DNA of 64,000 bases. Source: Burkholderia sp. Bp9143. GTDB lineage: Bacteria; Pseudomonadota; Gammaproteobacteria; Burkholderiales; Burkholderiaceae. The position numbers were made by a program, and so were the translations under genes. The stretch spans positions 124,001-188,000 of the forward strand of contig NZ_QTPO01000006.1 in the NCBI RefSeq assembly GCF_003853645.1, given 5' to 3'. The notes beneath the pieces were generated by a model. That model did no database searches. It saw nothing but the letters and a program-made list of their open reading frames with translations, and was not told the DNA's origin. How positions within the stretch are numbered: the stretch's first letter is position 1; every line of letters begins with the position of its first letter. Shown here one piece after another: positions 48,026-57,995 of the stretch.

Positions 48026-50860
48026 TCAGGCCGGAATAAGAACGAAGACGCCAATCACGTCGACAGGAAGACTGGGCGTTACGCGATACTCGCCTCGAGC
48101 GTCGGACGCAGTACGAACGCGGCGATGGTCTTCCAGCAGCAATTGCGCACGTGTACGTGCCAAGTTCTCGAGCACAGGCGCCCAACCGGACGACTGGTCG
48201 AGCGCGCGCTGGATATTCTGGTTACGCAGCGGCGGCGGCATGTTACGGCTGGGCTCGGCCGCCATGAGCGCACGCGCAGTTCCGTCATCGAGCAGATTCG
48301 TTTCATCATCCGCCAGCATGCCGACTGCCAGCGTTTCCTCGCAGAGCAACAGCCGAGTCTTGCCTCGGTGGGTGACGGTCAACTGATGGCGCAAACGAAT
48401 CAGAAGCACAGTGGTCCGCGTAATCACCCTTTCCGTGAAGATGGCGCCCACGCGAGCAATGGCTTCTCCACCTGGCTGGGCAGCCTCCCGCCCATCATCC
48501 AGCGCTGTCTCGAGCAGATAGTCGGCCAGCGCCGACACCAGCGGATGGGTGCGATGGATAAACTGGGCACGCGGTGCAGGCGGCTGATGGAAGCTAATGT
48601 GCAACGCCCCCTCCATCCCCTCCCGCTCCAGCCGGTCGCGAATCCCCGACGGCATGCTGGCAGCGTGGAGTTTCCAGTGCGCGGCGCCCCCTTGGCTGCT
48701 CTGCTCGAGCGGCGCACCAAGCTGCACGGCGGCCCGTTTAACGAAGCGTTCGACATCCGACTCGCCACCCAGTACCGCCAGCGTCTTCTGCCACTCAGGC
48801 AGCACATCCTCCGGTTTAAGTCGGCGTTGCGCAAAGAGCGTCCGGTTCCTCGAGGCCTTTTCGCGTGCGGACGTCCATGCCGTATCGATAGCCTCTTCTG
48901 GTGCACCAAAATCCAGGCCGAGCTGCGGCATTCTCGTGGTCGTAGTCCCCTTTCGCAGCAGCACAGCGCCCACCAATGCCTGGGTGAGCTTGCCGTCGTC
49001 ATCGGGCATGGGCACGAGCACACCGAGTTCCTTGCGGATGCTTTCGGCCTTTCGCAGGATGACCTGCAGCACCGCACCGTCGACCGGATTATCCTGGCCG
49101 TAAAGCATAGTAGTCCTAACCTCACGCGCCTTCTGACCGAAGCGGTCAACGCGGCCTTCGCGCTGCTCGTGACGGGTCGGGTTCCATGAAAGGTCGTAGT
49201 GGACAACCGCCGTGAAGAGATTCTGCAGGTTGATGCCTTCGGAAAGGCAATCGGTGGCCACCAGGATGCGCGTGTCCGCCGTGCCCATCGCTTCCACAGC
49301 CTCTTCGCGCTCGGCAGGCGTGAATTCTCCAGTCACGGCCTGAACCTGATGGCCCGGGAAAGCGACGCGCAGGTGCTCAGCGACGTAGTGAGCCGTCGCG
49401 ATGTAGCGGCAAAACACGACCGGCTGAAAACCTCCCGCTGTCAGCTCCTTCAACTGGTCGATGAGACGCTTGAGCTTAGGGTCGCGCGCTGCCCCAGAAA
49501 GCCGCTCAGCACGCGCAACGAGTTCTTCGAGGAGCGCGCTGTCTTCGGTTTTGGCACCCGGCTCGATGTCCTGAGTGGTGAGGTCATCTTCGACCCCATC
49601 GAGCACGCGCTCCCGCCCCTGCTCATCAGCCTCCTCGAGCGACAGAGCAACCGCGTCCTCCTCTCGTCCTTCCAGGCGTGTCCGCAAAGCATTGACGGCG
49701 GCCGCCGGTGACGAGGAAATACAGCGCAGCAGCGCCAAGGCCGCCCACCAGCTCATGCGCCGGTGTAGCGCCCCCCGGCCCTCGGCCCGCGTGACGAGTT
49801 CACGGGCGTACTCCAATACGTCATCGAAAAGCTTGCCCCAGTCGCCGGTCAGCCCGTAAGTGATTTCGGCGCTCAAGCGCTCGGGAAACAGCTCGCCGTC
49901 ATGCCACTCCTCAATGTCGGGCCTGCGGCGCTGGACGAAGTGGTTCGCAAGGTCCTCACGCAGCGCTTTCCGGCTATCGGATGGGGTATCCATCAACGTG
50001 CGGAATTCAGGCTTGAGCAGACCGAGCAGGTTATAGAACGCCTCTTCATCTCCCGAGTGTGGCGTCGCGGTAAGCAGAACCATGTGCCGACTCGGGTTCT
50101 CTGCCAGCCCCTTCAACAGCCGATAGCGCTGCTGCTTGCCCTGTCCGCTGTGCGTGCAGGTGTGGGCCTCATCGACAATCACACACTCCGGGCATGCGCG
50201 CTGGAACTCATCCCGACGTCGGTCCGACTTGATGTAATCGAGACTGACGACCGTGAATGGATAGGCCTCGAAGACCGACTGGTTAGCCGGCAAGCCTCGC
50301 TCGAGGCGCCCGGCCGTGGTGTCGCGCACGACCACCGCGTTGATGTGAAACCGCTCTTTCAACTCGCGTTGCCATTGCTCGCACAGGTGCGGCGGGCACA
50401 GTATCGCCAGGCGCGAAATCTCACCGCGGTCCAGAAATTCGCGGACGATGAGCGCGGCCTCGATAGTCTTGCCGATACCCACGTCGTCTGCAATAAGCAG
50501 GCGCACCACATCCTGCCTGAGCGCCATCAGCAGCGGCACCAGCTGATAGGCTCGCGGCTCGACGGCAATATTGCCGAAACTGCGGAAAGGCCCGGCGCCC
50601 ATGCGCAGCTTCAGCTGCAGTGCGTCTCGCAGCAGTTGGCCCGCTGCAAAATTCGACGCCTGGTCGACAGTGGGCCACGGAAAAGTCGCGGGACCGACAG
50701 GATTCGGCTCGATAGGCAGATAGATGAGCGTCGCATCCTCTTCGCTTGCCCCGAGGGGGCGAAGATGCAACGTGTCATCCGTTGATTGGGGCAGGACGAC
50801 CCATTCGCGGCCTCGCGCGGATACGAGGCTGCCGGGCTGAAACGATGCCTGAGCGGTCAT
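48026..50860 (-). CDS. SNF2/RapA-like helicase (DrmD-like)
   Basis: 944 residues. Walker A DDVGIGKT is at 125-132, the DEAH box in VIVDEAH near 228-233, motif III LTATPHSG, and the helicase C domain with ILVATDCLSEGINLQN and HEQREGRVDRFGQ. The layout fits SNF2-family translocases of the RapA/DrmD type, which act as ATP-driven motors on DNA. Its ATG overlaps the stop of the upstream gene by 1 bp (TAATG), a strong sign of translational coupling. Confidence 0.88.
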   Translation of the reverse strand: MTAQASFQPGSLVSARGREWVVLPQSTDDTLHLRPLGASEEDATLIYLPIEPNPVGPATFPWPTVDQASNFAAGQLLRDALQLKLRMGAGPFRSFGNIAVEPRAYQLVPLLMALRQDVVRLLIADDVGIGKTIEAALIVREFLDRGEISRLAILCPPHLCEQWQRELKERFHINAVVVRDTTAGRLERGLPANQSVFEAYPFTVVSLDYIKSDRRRDEFQRACPECVIVDEAHTCTHSGQGKQQRYRLLKGLAENPSRHMVLLTATPHSGDEEAFYNLLGLLKPEFRTLMDTPSDSRKALREDLANHFVQRRRPDIEEWHDGELFPERLSAEITYGLTGDWGKLFDDVLEYARELVTRAEGRGALHRRMSWWAALALLRCISSSPAAAVNALRTRLEGREEDAVALSLEEADEQGRERVLDGVEDDLTTQDIEPGAKTEDSALLEELVARAERLSGAARDPKLKRLIDQLKELTAGGFQPVVFCRYIATAHYVAEHLRVAFPGHQVQAVTGEFTPAEREEAVEAMGTADTRILVATDCLSEGINLQNLFTAVVHYDLSWNPTRHEQREGRVDRFGQKAREVRTTMLYGQDNPVDGAVLQVILRKAESIRKELGVLVPMPDDDGKLTQALVGAVLLRKGTTTTRMPQLGLDFGAPEEAIDTAWTSAREKASRNRTLFAQRRLKPEDVLPEWQKTLAVLGGESDVERFVKRAAVQLGAPLEQSSQGGAAHWKLHAASMPSGIRDRLEREGMEGALHISFHQPPAPRAQFIHRTHPLVSALADYLLETALDDGREAAQPGGEAIARVGAIFTERVITRTTVLLIRLRHQLTVTHRGKTRLLLCEETLAVGMLADDETNLLDDGTARALMAAEPSRNMPPPLRNQNIQRALDQSSGWAPVLENLARTRAQLLLEDHRRVRTASDARGEYRVTPSLPVDVIGVFVLIPA

Positions 50861-53800
50861 TATGTGTGAATTCCAGTTCCAAAGAGGTCAGCGTGTGCCG
50901 CAAAGATGTCTGGCCAGCGCGCGGTATCTTTCGGAAAGCGGACCACGTAAAAACCGGCCCCATCCAGGCGTTGGTTGATTGCTGCATCCGCCTCGAGCTG
51001 CTTCGGCGTCTCGTGGTGCGGGCCGTCGACAAAGATTGCCGCCTTCCACTCCTCGTAAAAAAAGTCCGCCATTGTATTGCAGCGGGCGATGCTTTCCTGC
51101 CCGCGGTCCGGCATGCGATAGCCATGGGTTTGCACGTACTCGAGCCACGCCTGTTCAAGGGAGCTGCCGGAAATGCGCTGAAGTTCCCCCATCTGGGCGT
51201 CCGGTGTCCGGCCGAACGAGCCGACGGAGCCCTGGCAATGGGTCAGGCGGCACAGAATATCGAGTACCTTGCCATCGTTGTCCACGTCCTGGCGGTCGAT
51301 ATTCACGTGGTCTGGCTGGTTATAGTAGGAGAGCAGGCACCGGTAGCAACCGGCTTCGCATACTGGCTTGCCGTCCTTGTCCAGTTCCTGCGTCGGCGGT
51401 GCCTGCCAGTTGCCGTCTTCGGGTGGAATGAAATGCATGATGCGCAGCGCTTCCGCCGCGACACGGGCCAACGCGCCCGGCTCGGTCGCAATCCGGGTAA
51501 GAACCCCGGCACCACCTTCTGCCGATTCATAGAGCAGGATGGAGCGGCGCAAGTCCGCCTTGGGGAGCGGCTCCACCATGAGTTCGCTTTCTTCGAGCTG
51601 ATAGACGGCCTCGATGCCACGCTTGAGCGCGTACTGCAGCGTCGCCATGGTCTTCAGGTCTAGGTCCTCCTGCGGCCGGACAATGAGGACATTGCGTCGG
51701 TCTTCAACGTAGGGAACGATGCGCTGGGGCGGCGTCTTGTCGGCAGCCGTATCAGGTTCGGGCTCACCGGCCTCATCGGCGCCACCCATCCAGTGACCCG
51801 TCACCGGGTTAATCTTGAAGCCCTTCAGAGACTTTTCCTTACGGCGTCTCCATCCGAGGTTCATGCGCCATACGGTCGCAGCGGCGCCGTATTGCAACTC
51901 GAGCACGACCCCGGCGGCGTCCTCCATAACCGCATGCCTGACCTGCAGCCTGCCGTCTTGCTCGACAAACTGGAGCGTTGTCTGCATTTCGTAGCCTTGC
52001 CTTACCCGTTCCTCCTCATTGGCCGTGATGCGGTCCGCACGGCGCGTCGAGACGTTCTCAATGCGATAGAGGTTCTGGACCACGTCGGCATCAGGCAGCA
52101 AGCTGTTGCACGAGAGGCAGCGGTCGGCGTCACGTTGGCCGCGGAAATGTCCATAGCCGCATGCCGGGCACACACGCGCGACCTCGGTCGTGAGGAGCGC
52201 ACCAACGGAAACCTGGTCTTCCGCCGCGACCGAGAGCATCGCACGCGTAACCCTGTACTGGCTGCCTTCGTGATAGATGATGCTGTACGGTCCAAACTCG
52301 GACAAAGCGAGAAAGCGCGGACGGGACAGAAAATTCTCGCGCCCAATCTTGCCCTTGCGCGCCGGGATGTAAGCCATCAACGGCAGGCGCGGGAAGTTGT
52401 AGCCAGGCAGAAATCCCTGGCTCGCCAGGTATCGATATGTGTAAAAGTCGGAGTTCGTTGAGCCCGACTCCTGCAACAGGAGCGACTGCTGGCGAAACGC
52501 CTCATCGTGACGCTGCTTGGCATCGCGACGCTCACGCTCGGACGCCGACGGCCGGTTCATGACCGCCTGGTTGATTTCCATCTGCCGCTTGGTGGCGGAA
52601 AAAAGCTCGCGCCAGCGGTTAAGCGCCTTGTCGAACGACGCAAACGCGCTACGAAACACCTGGTCTGCAAAATTCTGGGTTAACCACGGCGCCTTGTCAT
52701 TGGTGAGTTCCGATGACAGCATCCCGAGTACCCGCAATCCGCGTTGATGCGCGCGTTTTTGCGGCGCATCCGCATCCATCACCTGCCGATAGTCGTCGGT
52801 GAGCAGCGCCTCCGGGTCGTTCATGTCCAGCAACCCGCGTACACTCCTGTCGAGCTTCTTGCCGGTCTCTGCCAACCAAATAGCGTGCAGATGGCTCTCA
52901 ATGAGTTCGCGGTTTGCGAGGTCGAGCGCAGGCGGGTTCACCTGGCCGTGCACCATGCGGACCGGGTCCCGGAAAAAATACTGGTCGTGCGGTGACTGGG
53001 CCGCACAATAGGTGATGACCAGCGCGGGCTGGCCTGCACGCCCCGCCCGGCCGCTGCGCTGGGCATAGTTGGCTGGTGTGGGCGGCACATTGCGCATGTA
53101 GACGGTGTTGAGCGACGAAATGTCGACGCCCAACTCCATCGTCGGCGAGCAAAACAACACTGGCAGCCACTCGAGCGGCTTGCCTTTCGAGTGAAGCCAG
53201 TCGGCGCGGTCTTTCTGCGTGAAGCGAAAACGCGCCTCGCGCTCGAGCCGGTCGTCCTGTTCGACCTGCGCAGTGTGTTCTCGAGCTTCGAAATCAAACA
53301 GACGGTGCACGGGATTGCCGAGCAGTCCGGCGATATTGCGGTAAAGCGACCGGAAGAATGCGTTGTCGTCCGAGCCGCGGCTGATGTTTCCATCGCCGAG
53401 CCGCCATACCAAGCCGGTGGTGTTGAGCTGGTAACCCGTCATTCCAAACTCGGTCTCTTCCGAGATAACGAGCCCATAAGGCTTCTTCGCCACCTTCAGC
53501 AGCGCGGTAACAATCTGCTGGTAGTCGTCATCCTTGAGTTTGGCGGCGTGCTTATTATCAAACGTGTTGCCCTGCGCGTCAGTCTCGCGCCACATGCTAG
53601 CTTGCTTGATTTCCTTACCCAGTCGTGACCGCGCACTGCCCGAGACAAGGTACTCGACGTTGCGTGGGTCCTCGTCGCGCGGCTTGCCCGTGGTGATGAA
53701 CCAGCTGGCCGTCACAGGGGCTTCGTCTTCGGTGAAACCCCACGGCTCGCGCAGATTGGAGAAGCTTGCCGTCTTGAGCTTGTCGAGTTCCGTCCGGTCA

Positions 53801-56178
53801 AGATACCGGGAAGAGAGACACAGCCCTTGACGCATTGCATCGAAGAGCCTCGTGAGGACGCGCTTGCGCACCGTAGCCGAGGCTGTCTGCAGCACAGGTG
53901 GCGCGTCTGCCCATTCGCTTTCATCGGCCGCGAGTTCGTCCAGGTCCTGATACTCGATACGGACGAGTCCGAGTTGCTCCAGATTCGGATTGTTAAAGCG
54001 CCAGCCGCGACGCAGGTCGACGTACATGCGATAGCCTAGGATGACCCGCATGATGTCCTGGACCTGGCGACGCGCGTTGCCTTTAAGGTCCGGCTCCTGC
54101 ATGTACTCCGCGCGGACCCCAGGGTCATCACGGTCGAATCCCAGTGCGGTGAAAACGGCGTGCGACACGGCCGCCTCGTCGAGTTGTCCGCCAGACTTTT
54201 CAATCGCTGACAGGAGTGCAGCCCGCTGCAACAGAACCTGCAGGAAGTCGTTAAAGTGGCCGACCTGCAAGGCGGCGTCCTGGCGATTGTCGGTGAATCC
54301 GAGGACCTTCTTCGCCTCGTCCTTGAGGTGCGCATCTTCTTCATAGAGGTAGCGCAGCGCTGAGAGCGTAAGCATTGTCGTGGCGGAGCTACGCCCTTCG
54401 CCCGACAGGCCAGTCAGCCGCAGCGACTCCTTGCCGGCCGTTTGATGCACCACGCCGCAACTCAGGCAGAAACCGAAGCTGCCAGGAATGTACCAACCCG
54501 ATGTACCGTCTGGCGCGAGGTGACCTTCCGTGTCGACCCGAACATGTTGTGGCTGCCGCCGCCTGTAGGTCGATTTGAGCTTCAGGTCACCGTCTTTTTT
54601 CTGTTCCACCCAGGACTCCGGATAACGGTCGAGGGTGTCATCCCAGATTCCCGTGGTATCCGGCATAAAGTAGCCGCTCTTGATATCCTCGTCGTCGTGC
54701 GTACGCTCGTCGATGCTCCGCGGATTGAACACCCGGCCGCCTGAGCCACTTTCGTCCCAGACCGGCACGTACTCCTGGCCGCACTCCCGGCAAAAATGCA
54801 GGGCGAACAGCCGACGATGACGCTCTCCGGGAACGAACTGGCTGCCATCCAGCGTCAGATAGCGCTTGCCTGTCGGCTCCAGAGTCCCGAACACTTTGCT
54901 GCCGCCCGAGATGAACTGATGCAGCTTGAATGCAAAGAGACTTCGCCCGCCTTCATTGACGGGCTTGTCGGTGGTCCGGTAGGCCAGCAACAGGAATTCG
55001 GTCAGCGCGGCGCGTGCGAGGTCCAGCGGGACATCGGCATCGCCGGCGAGTTGTTCGCTAGCGTCCTCGAGCGTGCTGGGGCGGGCCCGACGCCACTTCC
55101 CCTCATCGCGCGTCAGGCCCAGGTTGAGCTCCACCCAAACGGCGAGCGGATGCGCCGCCAGCGCCAGAAATGACGGATTGGCCGGAAGCCCTGCCCGAAT
55201 CGCGTTGCCAAGGTCGCCCCTGATATGTTCGACCAGCATGTCTTCGGGCGTGACGCGCTGCAGCGTCTCCGTGATGACATTCGCGGCGCCGATGGGAGTT
55301 CCAAAGAGGCGACCGGCGACCTCGGCCACCTTCTCGTTCCTTTCCTGCTCGGAGCCCGCGGTGGCCATGGTGGCCGAGGTACCGATGCATTGAAGGTCGT
55401 CAGCCAGCGCCTCGCGAACGCGGCGGACCAGCAAGGCAACGTCAGCGCCCTGCCGGCCCCGGTACGTGTGCAGTTCATCGAGCACCAGGAATCGCAGCCC
55501 GTGGGCATTGCGGATGACCGCCTTGTCCTTGTCGTCCTGACGCGTCATTAGCAACTCGAGCATCATGAAGTTCGTCAGCAGGATGTCGGGCGGGTTCGAG
55601 GCCAGCTGCTGGCGCTTCTCGTCATCCTCCTGTCCGGTATATCGGCCAAATGTCACCGGGGGATGGTCGCCATAATCGCCGAGGAACTTATCGAGTTCCT
55701 CCCACTGACTATTGGCAAGCGCGTTCATTGGGTAGATGACGATGGCGCGCGTGCGCGGCGTGCTATCCAAAGCCTTCGCTTTCAGAATGGCATCGGCCAT
55801 GGGGATGAAATACGAGAGCGACTTGCCCGAGCCGGTCCCGGTCGTCAGAACGTAACTTTCACCGCGCTGAGCCAAGCCGATGGCTTCTTCCTGATGCCTG
55901 AAGAGGGTGAGCGAAGTTCCAGGGCTCGAGGCCGACTTGCCGGCCCGGAATATCCCGGCACACTCGGCATGCAGTTTGCCCGACGCCGCGAGTGACTCTA
56001 CGGTCTGCCCGGTCTTGAAGTTAGGGTTGACCTGAACGAGTGGGGCGGGCCAGTAACGCTCCGAGTCATAGGCCTTGTCGACAAAGGCCTTGATATCTGG
56101 CGACTGGATTCGCGTGAAACTGCGCGTAAAGGTCGCGTAGTCGGCGACGAGTTTTCCCCGAAACTCAAAGACATCCAT
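50860..56178 (-). CDS. Giant DEAD-box/DUF1998-type helicase with C-terminal Vsr/DUF559-like nuclease domain
   Basis: 1,772 residues. The helicase core starts near 94 (Q motif region, TLFRHQEEAIGLA), with Walker A GTGSGKS at 114-120 and DELH at 234-237. The second RecA domain shows ANYAQRSGRAGRAG. Several CxxC pairs (FCRECGQE, FCLSCGVV, CPACGYG) suggest zinc knots. The MZB/DUF1998-like cluster CEAGCYRCLLSYY is at about 1,606. The last 90 residues (ADFFYEEWKAAIFVDGPHHE) resemble Vsr/DUF559 endonucleases. ATG 56178 is preferred to GTG 56199. First gene of the operon. Confidence 0.87.
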   Translation of the reverse strand: MDVFEFRGKLVADYATFTRSFTRIQSPDIKAFVDKAYDSERYWPAPLVQVNPNFKTGQTVESLAASGKLHAECAGIFRAGKSASSPGTSLTLFRHQEEAIGLAQRGESYVLTTGTGSGKSLSYFIPMADAILKAKALDSTPRTRAIVIYPMNALANSQWEELDKFLGDYGDHPPVTFGRYTGQEDDEKRQQLASNPPDILLTNFMMLELLMTRQDDKDKAVIRNAHGLRFLVLDELHTYRGRQGADVALLVRRVREALADDLQCIGTSATMATAGSEQERNEKVAEVAGRLFGTPIGAANVITETLQRVTPEDMLVEHIRGDLGNAIRAGLPANPSFLALAAHPLAVWVELNLGLTRDEGKWRRARPSTLEDASEQLAGDADVPLDLARAALTEFLLLAYRTTDKPVNEGGRSLFAFKLHQFISGGSKVFGTLEPTGKRYLTLDGSQFVPGERHRRLFALHFCRECGQEYVPVWDESGSGGRVFNPRSIDERTHDDEDIKSGYFMPDTTGIWDDTLDRYPESWVEQKKDGDLKLKSTYRRRQPQHVRVDTEGHLAPDGTSGWYIPGSFGFCLSCGVVHQTAGKESLRLTGLSGEGRSSATTMLTLSALRYLYEEDAHLKDEAKKVLGFTDNRQDAALQVGHFNDFLQVLLQRAALLSAIEKSGGQLDEAAVSHAVFTALGFDRDDPGVRAEYMQEPDLKGNARRQVQDIMRVILGYRMYVDLRRGWRFNNPNLEQLGLVRIEYQDLDELAADESEWADAPPVLQTASATVRKRVLTRLFDAMRQGLCLSSRYLDRTELDKLKTASFSNLREPWGFTEDEAPVTASWFITTGKPRDEDPRNVEYLVSGSARSRLGKEIKQASMWRETDAQGNTFDNKHAAKLKDDDYQQIVTALLKVAKKPYGLVISEETEFGMTGYQLNTTGLVWRLGDGNISRGSDDNAFFRSLYRNIAGLLGNPVHRLFDFEAREHTAQVEQDDRLEREARFRFTQKDRADWLHSKGKPLEWLPVLFCSPTMELGVDISSLNTVYMRNVPPTPANYAQRSGRAGRAGQPALVITYCAAQSPHDQYFFRDPVRMVHGQVNPPALDLANRELIESHLHAIWLAETGKKLDRSVRGLLDMNDPEALLTDDYRQVMDADAPQKRAHQRGLRVLGMLSSELTNDKAPWLTQNFADQVFRSAFASFDKALNRWRELFSATKRQMEINQAVMNRPSASERERRDAKQRHDEAFRQQSLLLQESGSTNSDFYTYRYLASQGFLPGYNFPRLPLMAYIPARKGKIGRENFLSRPRFLALSEFGPYSIIYHEGSQYRVTRAMLSVAAEDQVSVGALLTTEVARVCPACGYGHFRGQRDADRCLSCNSLLPDADVVQNLYRIENVSTRRADRITANEEERVRQGYEMQTTLQFVEQDGRLQVRHAVMEDAAGVVLELQYGAAATVWRMNLGWRRRKEKSLKGFKINPVTGHWMGGADEAGEPEPDTAADKTPPQRIVPYVEDRRNVLIVRPQEDLDLKTMATLQYALKRGIEAVYQLEESELMVEPLPKADLRRSILLYESAEGGAGVLTRIATEPGALARVAAEALRIMHFIPPEDGNWQAPPTQELDKDGKPVCEAGCYRCLLSYYNQPDHVNIDRQDVDNDGKVLDILCRLTHCQGSVGSFGRTPDAQMGELQRISGSSLEQAWLEYVQTHGYRMPDRGQESIARCNTMADFFYEEWKAAIFVDGPHHETPKQLEADAAINQRLDGAGFYVVRFPKDTARWPDIFAAHADLFGTGIHT

Positions 56179-56508
56179 TAGGCATACCCCCAGATTCACG
56201 GGCCGACTTTTAGCGGCTCGGCTGCCGCGGTGGTCTCGCTAACCCGTGTATTTCCCCTAGTGGGTTTCAATTTTACCGACTAACCCCGCCCTTGTAATCT
56301 CTCGGCGCGGCTTTGCTGCAAACCGGAATTTTCCGCAGGCCGCCCGCAAGCCGTGCAGGCCACATATCAGTCTAGTCATTAGCGTCAAACTGCGTGTTAT
56401 TTCAGTTCAGGTTAGTGAGTGCATCCAATTCCTCTGGCGACTTCAAATTTCGGTGCGGACCGGTTCGCAGTGGCCACCAGTCCGAAGCCGTTATCCACAC
56501 CAGTACGG

Positions 56509-56609
56509 GGTTCGCAAAGCAACGGTGCATGGTCGAGAGCTTTGTGAAGGCGATGAAGCGCGATTACGCGGCCTTCATGCAGAAATCGGATGCTGCGACT
56601 GCCGCCCAG
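56509..56609 (+). mobile_element. Fragment of an IS3-family transposase (OrfB)
   Basis: The frame reads MVESFVKAMKRDYAAFM, then QKSDAATAA, as in the catalytic-domain end of IS3-family transposases. The conserved residues before and after are missing, and no inverted repeats were found. It is a dead remnant upstream of the helicase gene. Confidence 0.6.
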
Positions 56610-56761
56610 ACATCCCCATGGCGCGCTGAAATATTGGTCGCGCTGTGGGCCTTGACGCCCCGTAAGCTCATCAACGGTCGTGTGAGGCGGCGTCCGCAAC
56701 TACGGGGCCAAGTCCGCAAGCTCTTGTTGTCGTCGCGACCACCGGGTAACGTTTCCTCAAC

Positions 56762-57690
56762 TCATCGAGTACGACCTCGACTATCCACCCGGGTGTCCTC
56801 AAGTTTGCACCGTCCCGAATCGCTGTTTTTTATTTCCAGAGACTTCTTGTCCATCGCCTCAAACATCTCGACGTCTTCCGGATAAAGGGGAGCGAGTACG
56901 TCCCAAATCATCTTGTCGCGAACGTCACGGCGGTCCCCACCGAAATGTGCGCGGCGATGGTCATCAGCACAAAGCCACCACATTGCGAACGTCATCGGCG
57001 CCCCCGCAATTCAACGGGATGACGTGATGCGCCTCCAAATAGAACCCACCGCTTGCAGTCCTGAAGCCTTCCTTGCCACAGAATTCGCAGCATCCGTTCG
57101 CCGCCCGACGTTTCGCTGTCTTCACCACCTCCGAGTCACGCTCAAAAATCGCAGTGCAAGTGGTCTCCACTTTTTTTGGAGGGGGCGTTAGTGGCCAGCC
57201 GCTGCGTTTGGTCGCGGTGTTGTCGCTCCTCAGCAGCAAGGTCGAAGTCGTTCGATTGCGGTTTTCCCCTGATGACGCGAATCAGACGGTCCGCTCCCTT
57301 ATGATGGGGATACCATGGCACGGGGTCCAGTTCTCGCTGATGTGCTTCACTGGTCTCTCGAAATCCAATTTCTTTCGTATGCCATCGAGAATGGCAACAC
57401 GAACCGGCGCCTTCCGGTAATAGGCTGTCTGAATAAGCGCAGACACGGCGTCCGCACGGCTCAGTTGTACCTGCGTAGCTGTGTCAATATTTTCCTGAGC
57501 CCAATTCGAAGCTCGGTCGATAAAATAAATCTCGCCATTCTCCTCCTGCGTATCGTCGTGTCAGTTGTTAACAAGATACGGACCACCGGGATTACTGGAA
57601 CACCAATCGTACTGTGTCGTCATCGCAATACCAAGGTGCCCCGTGATGTCCTTGACAAGCTGTTTTTTCGTTGGCTTGAGGTCTTTTAGT
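56762..57690 (-). pseudogene. Decayed HNH endonuclease gene
   Basis: Three frame pieces read in order from the right: an N-terminal KDLKPTKKQLVKDITGHLG, a middle KAPVRVAILDGIRKKLDFERP ending at a TGA, and an HNH end split near 56985. The HNH core is present as CCEFCGKEGF, then EAHHVIPLNCGGADDVRNV, then CADDHRRAHFG in another frame. The stops and frame changes mean it is not functional. It may be the former partner of a defence gene set. Reading is by eye. Confidence 0.7.
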
Positions 57691-57816
57691 GTAATAATTT
57701 TTTGAGGACACCCCATCTAGTTACCCAGCGTTGAATACATAGCCACCAACTTTTGTTCGACTGTGTTGTTGGACCGCACCGCCGCAATCTACCCAATTTC
57801 CGGACCAGCGTCTGCC

Positions 57817-57918
57817 GATATCGATATTGATGTCGATGCCGATGCCGATGTCGATGTCGATGTCGATGTCGATGTCGATGCCGATGTCGATGTCGATGTC
57901 GATGTCGATGTCGATGTC
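57817..57918. repeat. Tandem hexanucleotide repeat, 17 units of GATGTC type
   Basis: 17 consecutive 6-bp units, mainly GATGTC with GATGCC, GATATC and GATATT variants, which give Asp-Val or Ile-Asp runs in open frames on both strands. The length of each unit preserves the frame, so expansion or loss would change protein length but not shift it. The flanking frames are not clearly genes. Confidence 0.95.
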
Positions 57919-57995
57919 GATTTCCAAATCCTCCGGGAGCATAGCATCGGGCCGCACCCCATCAATTAGAATGAGAAAAATTTAATCCTATATTC

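Noticed and set aside
48001..48054. Upstream TTG start for the methyltransferase
   Set aside because: It would overlap the SNF2 gene by 29 bp, while ATG 48000 has AAGG at a good distance and gives a 25-bp gap.
57817..57918. CRISPR array
   Set aside because: Contiguous 6-bp units without spacers and no cas genes nearby.
57763..57969. Open frame through the hexanucleotide repeat as a real gene
   Set aside because: Both strands are equally open because of the repeat, with no RBS or non-repeat domain.
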